Assembly (NCBI GenBank): GCA_035524095.1 | Contig: DATKPK010000120.1 | Span: forward strand, 1-9,643 | Length of the DNA stretch: 9,643 bases | Source of the DNA: DATJUF01 sp035524095 | GTDB lineage: Bacteria; Desulfobacterota; Binatia; Binatales; Binataceae | Direction: 5' to 3' | Shown here: in pieces, positions 6,324-9,643 of the stretch | Numbering within the stretch: the stretch's first letter is position 1 | Layout of the letters: every line of letters begins with the position of its first letter | Program-made: the position numbers and the translations under genes | The notes under the pieces: generated by a model | What the model was told of the DNA's origin: nothing | The model's input: the letters and a program-made list of their open reading frames with translations, nothing else | Databases searched by the model: none

Positions 6324-7826
6324 TTAACTCGGGGCTTCATTCAACCGGGTTTCCTTCGTACGCGCATCCTCGAACGTTCCAATCATGTAGAAGGAGCCCT
6401 CGGCCCACTTGTCGCCGTCACCGGCCAAGATCGCACGGCAACCTTTGAGTGTTTCCTCAAGCGGAACGGATTTGCCTGCAATGCCCGTAAACTGCTCAGT
6501 AACGAGAAAGGGCTGGGTCAGAAAGCGTTGCAGCCGCCGGGCTCGTCCGACGACCAGCCGGTCCTCGCTGCTCAATTCATCAACCCCTAGTAACGCGATG
6601 ATCTCCTGCAGTTCACGGTACCGTGCGATGGTCTTGCGCACCTCTTCGGCCAATACGTAATGCTGCTCGCCGACGACTCGCGGATCGAGCAGTATCGAGG
6701 TCGAATTCAAGGGATCGATCGAGGGGTACAAACCTTGTGCGGCCATGTCACGTGACAACACTATCGACGAGTCCAGATGACGAAAGGTCTCGACCACGGC
6801 GGGATCGGTAAAATCGTCAGCCGGAACATATACCGCTTGAATAGCAGTTATAGCAGCACCAGCCACCGAGGTGATTCGCTCCTGAAGCGCTGAAATTTCC
6901 GTCGCAAGGGTTGGTTGATACCCGACACGCGACGGCAGGCGTCCCAGCATACCGGACACTTCCGCCCCGGCCTGGACAAAGCGGAAGATATTGTCCATCA
7001 ACAGCAAAACGTTACGTCCCATGACGTCCCGGAAGTATTCCGCAACCGTTAGAGCGGTCATTCCGACCCGCCAGCGCGCGCCCGGCGGTTCATTCATTTG
7101 CCCAAATATCAATGCGGTGCGGGCTAGGACGCCCGAGCTGCGCAAGTCACCTAGCAACTCGTGTCCCTCTCGCGAGCGCTCGCCAATTCCCGCGAAAACC
7201 GATATTCCTGAATACTTCTCAGCCGTAGTCCGAATCAATTCTGTAATAAGAACGGTCTTGCCTACGCCCGCGCCCCCAAACATGCCGGCCTTGCCGCCCC
7301 TGGCTAGTGGCGCGAGCAGATCGATGACTTTAATTCCCGTCTGAAACACTTCGCGCGAAGGGTCCTGCCGGTTGAACATCGGCGCGTCCCGATGAATAGG
7401 CGATCGCGGAACCCCGGCTGCGAAGCCCCCCAGTTCGTCGATCGGTTCTCCAACCACGTTGATCAGGCGTCCAAGCAACTTCTCACCAACAGGAACCAGT
7501 ATTGGTCCTCCGCTCTTGCGAACTGCCGCTCCGCGGCGGAGGCCAGCGGTGCTTTGCATCGCGATCGCCCGTATGGTGTGGCGATCCACGTGGTCTTGCA
7601 CCTCCATGAGCAAGGGAACCCCGCCACCTTCGACGATCAGCGCTTCGTTAAGCGAGGGCAACCCACCATCAATAAACTCCACGTCTACCGCCGACCCACG
7701 CACCCGAACGACGACGCCTTCGATGGCGGTTTCCGAGTTTGGCGCAAGGGCGGATCCGGCTTGCTCGCCAGAATTCTCTACCTTTTTACTGGCGCGAGCG
7801 CCATGATCATATTTGCCTAGCGTCAT
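6324..7826 (-). CDS. atpD: N-ATPase beta subunit (catalytic)
   Basis: Catalytic subunit of the F1 head, first gene of the operon. 500 residues from the ATG at 7824-7826. The P-loop is GGAGVGKT at 184-191, the catalytic glutamate Glu216 lies in GIGERSREG, and the Walker B aspartate Asp278 in VLLLMDNIFRF. The lever that pushes gamma is DELSSED (416-422) instead of the standard DELSEED. The C-terminal FYMIGTFEDA fits N-ATPase beta chains. About 35 low-complexity polar residues precede the first barrel strand (EGVVVRVRGSAVDVEF), so the true start might be further in. The codon before the ATG is a GTG in frame. No good Shine-Dalgarno is visible. Function is certain; the exact N-terminus is not. 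Confidence 0.96.
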   Translation of the reverse strand: MTLGKYDHGARASKKVENSGEQAGSALAPNSETAIEGVVVRVRGSAVDVEFIDGGLPSLNEALIVEGGGVPLLMEVQDHVDRHTIRAIAMQSTAGLRRGAAVRKSGGPILVPVGEKLLGRLINVVGEPIDELGGFAAGVPRSPIHRDAPMFNRQDPSREVFQTGIKVIDLLAPLARGGKAGMFGGAGVGKTVLITELIRTTAEKYSGISVFAGIGERSREGHELLGDLRSSGVLARTALIFGQMNEPPGARWRVGMTALTVAEYFRDVMGRNVLLLMDNIFRFVQAGAEVSGMLGRLPSRVGYQPTLATEISALQERITSVAGAAITAIQAVYVPADDFTDPAVVETFRHLDSSIVLSRDMAAQGLYPSIDPLNSTSILLDPRVVGEQHYVLAEEVRKTIARYRELQEIIALLGVDELSSEDRLVVGRARRLQRFLTQPFLVTEQFTGIAGKSVPLEETLKGCRAILAGDGDKWAEGSFYMIGTFEDARTKETRLNEAPS

Positions 7827-7850
7827 CACACGCGTGAACTGTGACGAAAG

Positions 7851-7879
7851 ACGTTATGAGCGAACAATTGCATGTTCAA
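7851..7879 (-). promoter_or_regulatory. Weak candidate promoter before atpD
   Basis: On the minus strand, TTGAAC (7874-7879) and TAACGT (7851-7856) are separated by 17 nt, upstream of the atpD ATG at 7826. The match to the -35/-10 consensus is modest (4 of 6 and 3 of 6), so this is only the best-spaced candidate I see in the leader. Confidence 0.2.
7862..7877. repeat. Inverted repeat in the atpD leader, possible operator
   Basis: GAACA (7862-7866) and TGTTC (7873-7877) form a 5-bp inverted repeat around a 6-nt centre. It overlaps the -35 half of the candidate promoter and begins 36 bp upstream of the atpD start. A repressor or activator site is possible, but repeats this short occur by chance. 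Confidence 0.3.
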
Positions 7880-7892
7880 GACAGGAGACGCT

Positions 7893-7910
7893 ATGCCGTC
7901 TATTCGGCAT
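7893..7910. repeat. Short inverted repeat upstream of atpD
   Basis: ATGCCG (7893-7898) and CGGCAT (7905-7910) are perfect 6-bp arms around a 6-nt loop. There is no T-run after the stem on either strand, so this is not a normal intrinsic terminator. Function unknown. Confidence 0.3.
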
Positions 7911-7921
7911 CCCCCAGCCTC

Positions 7922-7965
7922 AGGCTTTTCATCTTAAGGTTTCTTTGACAAGTCATTAAAAGCCT
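7922..7965. repeat. 8-bp inverted repeat with 28-nt spacer
   Basis: AGGCTTTT (7922-7929) and AAAAGCCT (7958-7965) are perfect complements. On each strand one arm ends in a short T- or A-run, so a weak bidirectional terminator between the HPF remnant and atpD is conceivable, but the spacer is long for that. Confidence 0.3.
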
Positions 7966-8015
7966 TGCCGGTAAAGGGACATTCAAACAGCCTGAGCCAA
8001 TGGCAGGGCAGGGCG

Positions 8016-8259
8016 CTACGGAGCCAATGCATGCTGGATACACCTCGAATTGACCCGCACGCTGAAGAGACCGCCGTGGCGATGGCGATGAACCGAGTCT
8101 ACGCAGCACGATAAACTGGTTGTAGTTGGAATTGATTCCGGTTTCGATCACGACGTGACATCCGGTGAGCCCTTCGTAGTATTGCTCAAGAGCCTGAGCG
8201 CGTTCCTCGATAAGTGCCCGCATGGCATCGGTCAGCGCGACAGTTATCTTAAGTGGCCG
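8016..8259 (-). pseudogene. Remnant of an HPF/RaiA-like ribosome hibernation factor gene
   Basis: Ribosome-associated stress proteins of this family (sigma-54 modulation/S30AE domain) bind the 30S subunit and idle ribosomes. From 8259 one frame reads RPLKITVALTDAMRALIEER and LEQYYEGLTGCHVVIE, which follows the family's opening strand, helix and second strand. The sequence then needs the next frame (from about 8099), where DSVHRHRHGGLFSVRVNSR matches the His-rich turn and next strand, before a stop at 8016-8018. About 16 residues between the two parts have no family counterpart. No start codon precedes the first strand (a TGA stands at 8260-8262), and the C-terminal half of the domain is missing. 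A shorter open frame from the ATG at 8223 to 7900 exists but leaves the family after the break. Identification is by eye. Confidence 0.6.
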
Positions 8260-8563
8260 TCAATAATGTTTATTATCTGTGTTTTGCACTTGCGGCTCAG
8301 TAGCGACACCGCGCGGTTAACTAAGTCTTTTACTCACGTATCCCGACGCTGTTTGTTAGGCATTAAGAAATATCCTGTCGTGACAGTCGTTCCCGATCCC
8401 GGGTCGGAAGATCACACCGATCAATGATGCGGGATGCAACTCCGATCAATATACTTTTCGCGCGAGCACATGTTGCTCTCGTGGATGCACATCTCGCTGG
8501 GTTGCGTTCACACAAAGAGACCGTGGATAACTGCCTGTGCAAAGCCCGCCGGCAGATTGTCCT
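8260..8563. other. Non-coding stretch between the HPF remnant and the barrel-protein gene
   Basis: I see no convincing gene on either strand. The plus-strand frames at 8155-8427 and 8424-8786 run antisense to the HPF remnant or the barrel-protein gene and show no family features. It holds the direct repeat at 8417-8450, a CTGTC/GACAG inverted repeat at 8375-8386, and a CCCGGG-centred near-palindrome around 8394-8407. Confidence 0.5.
8417..8450. repeat. Two direct repeats CCGATCAAT, 25 bp apart
   Basis: CCGATCAAT occurs at 8417-8425 and again at 8442-8450, so the period is 25 bp. Tandem half-sites of this kind can bind a regulator, but there are only two copies and no gene start is nearby. 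Confidence 0.35.
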
Positions 8564-8664
8564 TTATCGATTAGCTCCATCAGGCTGGCGGATGAATTCC
8601 CCTGGAAAAGACGATACGCACGCCATTACATGCGTAATCGCATCGGTATCGTACGAGTCTCCGG
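8564..8664 (-). other. Out-of-frame natural C-terminus of the barrel-like gene
   Basis: Reading in the next frame after the break gives SGDSYDTDAITHVMAC and then VSSFPGEFIRQPDGANR, ending in a stop at 8564. Compared with the in-frame ending, this is acidic and helix-compatible and has the patterned look of the rest of the protein. It follows FFETYR without a gap, so it is very likely the original ending of the gene. Confidence 0.65.
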
Positions 8665-9476
8665 AATCGGTACGTTTCGAAAAAGGAGTTGAGTTGGACG
8701 ACGCGTTCCGGCCACACCTCAACCGCTTGAATACCAATAGAGACACCAAAGTTGGTGAAGGCGAATTTCATCGTCGGATGTCCTAGTTCGCGGCAGAAGT
8801 AGCCCGGCTGAGCAATCCACATGCGGTTGAGTATGACTAAACATCGTTCGCGCTGAACCCGCGCCCATGGTTCCTCGGGAAAAAAGTGAGTCATCCAGAG
8901 CATCATTCCGAGGCCAAGGTCTTGAGTAATAGTCAGGCTTGGATAGCTCTTTTCAACGATGATTCTCATCTGCCCGATCTCATGCGCGAGAGCATCTTCA
9001 TCGAGCAGCCGGTAGACAACGTAGCCATGGAATGGATCTAGCGCGCCCAATCCGAAGCCTGGATAAGGAGCGCTCAAATCTTCGAGCATCTTCCAGTGCA
9101 CTCCCGTGCCGGGAATTACGAACGATGAGTGGATATCTCTCACTAGCTGAATCGCTTTCGCACGATATGCCGGAATTATCCGGCCCAGCCGCGACAGCGC
9201 GAAAACCCACATCGCGAGATAATGAAAGTATTGTCCGTCGCGATCCGGAGCTTCGCCAATGCGAAACCCGCGTGGCCGTCCGAGCACGCGTTCGACCTCG
9301 GCCACAACTGATTCCGCTTCAACCAGGAGCTCGTCGCGGCGCAGTTGCTGATAGAGCGAAGCCAGCAGAACAACGGCAAAGGCATCGGTCCATAGGTACC
9401 GCAGGCCATTGGGCCAGATGCGTTGATCACGCATCCAGTCGAGCTTAGCCAGTACTTTATCGATCGCCTGATCCAT
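8580..9476 (-). CDS. Uncharacterised protein, probable alpha/alpha-barrel (six-hairpin-like), C-terminus frameshifted
   Basis: Function unknown. 298 residues, rich in amphipathic helices with recurring aromatic motifs: WPNGLRYLWTDAFAV (21-35), RDGQYFHYLAMW (79-90), HWKMLEDLSAPYPG (127-140) and TNFGVSIGIQAVE (241-253). This repeated helical-hairpin look is reminiscent of alpha/alpha-toroid proteins such as six-hairpin glycosidases, but I see no certain catalytic pair. After Tyr269-Arg270 the frame turns into basic, unrelated sequence (FRRLVRYRCDYAC). The neighbouring frame gives a natural continuation, so one extra base near 8665-8666 has probably altered the last residues; the repaired protein would be about 303 residues. 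The ATG at 9476 lies 17 nt after the stop of the esterase-family gene, suggesting cotranscription with it. Confidence 0.75.
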   Translation of the reverse strand: MDQAIDKVLAKLDWMRDQRIWPNGLRYLWTDAFAVVLLASLYQQLRRDELLVEAESVVAEVERVLGRPRGFRIGEAPDRDGQYFHYLAMWVFALSRLGRIIPAYRAKAIQLVRDIHSSFVIPGTGVHWKMLEDLSAPYPGFGLGALDPFHGYVVYRLLDEDALAHEIGQMRIIVEKSYPSLTITQDLGLGMMLWMTHFFPEEPWARVQRERCLVILNRMWIAQPGYFCRELGHPTMKFAFTNFGVSIGIQAVEVWPERVVQLNSFFETYRFRRLVRYRCDYACNGVRIVFSRGIHPPA

Positions 9477-9493
9477 CTGATCTGCTCTCGCGG

Positions 9494-9643
9494 CTAGACT
9501 CCAAACGGGAACGTCTCCGGAACTCCAGCAGCGGCAACGGACGCTAATGGCGAAACGGCTCTGGTCTCGTCGAACCAGATGTATTCGTCAAACTGCCTGG
9601 ACAAGCAGGCCTGGAAATAGTGGCTCATAAGTTCAGTATCGGG
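9494..9643 (-). CDS. Erythromycin-esterase-family protein, C-terminal fragment
   Basis: Only the last 49 residues are in the window; the gene continues past base 9643. The fragment reads LMSHYFQACL, FDEYIWFDETRAVSPL and GVPETFPFGV. This is the usual tail of erythromycin-esterase-like proteins (EreA/ChaN-like fold), whose ending commonly has SHYF, FDAV-H-DETRAVEPL and PETYPFG patterns. Members include macrolide esterases, but most chromosomal ones have unknown substrates, so a resistance role should not be assumed. The stop is 17 nt before the barrel-protein ATG on the same strand. Identification is by recalled family pattern from a short piece. Confidence 0.7.
   Translation of the reverse strand, partial: PDTELMSHYFQACLSRQFDEYIWFDETRAVSPLASVAAAGVPETFPFGV

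Noticed and set aside
7862..7877. LexA-type SOS box before atpD
   Set aside because: GAAC and GTTC are separated by 8 nt; known boxes of this type use 7 or 4.
7945..7950. Plus-strand -35 box TTGACA
   Set aside because: No -10 element at proper spacing and no plus-strand gene follows.
7900..8223. Open frame of 107 residues on the minus strand as a real gene
   Set aside because: Only its first ~35 residues match the HPF family; the rest is out-of-frame sequence, and the family's first strand lies upstream of its ATG. Treated as part of a pseudogene.
8424..8786. 120-residue plus-strand frame
   Set aside because: Over half is antisense to the barrel-protein gene; no recognisable domain or convincing ribosome site.
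1..9643. CRISPR arrays, tRNA or rRNA genes
   Set aside because: No regularly spaced repeats beyond the two-copy 9-mer and no tRNA- or rRNA-like sequence was seen.

Overview
The window carries a complete operon for an N-type (alternate) F1Fo ATPase on the minus strand. Its order is atpD-atpC-atpQ-atpR-atpB-atpE-atpF-atpA-atpG, running from about 7826 down to 1204. The order, the two small membrane genes atpQ and atpR, the lack of an atpH (delta) gene, the long b subunit and the two-glutamate c subunit all identify the N-ATPase rather than the housekeeping ATP synthase. In known genomes this enzyme is a second, horizontally spread ATPase thought to pump ions out at the cost of ATP. It therefore says little about taxonomy. 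The moderately high GC and the company of genes suggest a proteobacterium or similar environmental Gram-negative, but I cannot name a genus.

Layout. 1-993: an IS630-family transposase (minus strand, C-terminus cut by the window edge) whose reading frame is broken twice. 994-1030: the probable terminal end of that element. 1031-1203: short non-coding gap downstream of the operon. 1204-7826: nine ATPase genes packed with overlaps or gaps of at most about 16 nt, several using the stop codon of one gene as the start of the next. 7827-8563: non-coding leader region with small inverted repeats, a remnant of a ribosome-hibernation (HPF/RaiA-type) gene at 8016-8259, and a 25-bp-period direct repeat. 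8564-9476: an uncharacterised, probably alpha/alpha-barrel protein whose last 33 residues lie in another frame. 9494-9643: the C-terminus of an erythromycin-esterase-family protein that runs off the window.

The beta, alpha, gamma and epsilon genes supply the catalytic F1 part. AtpB, AtpE and AtpF supply the membrane rotor/stator, with the AtpF tail probably replacing delta. AtpQ and AtpR are predicted to help assemble the c-ring. All nine ATPase genes look intact, while every complete non-ATPase frame in the window (transposase, HPF-like, barrel protein) has a frame lesion. This contrast suggests selection on the operon inside a decaying accessory region, although sequencing error cannot be excluded. 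I see no convincing new defence or mobile system. The least-described item is the esterase-tail/barrel-protein pair.
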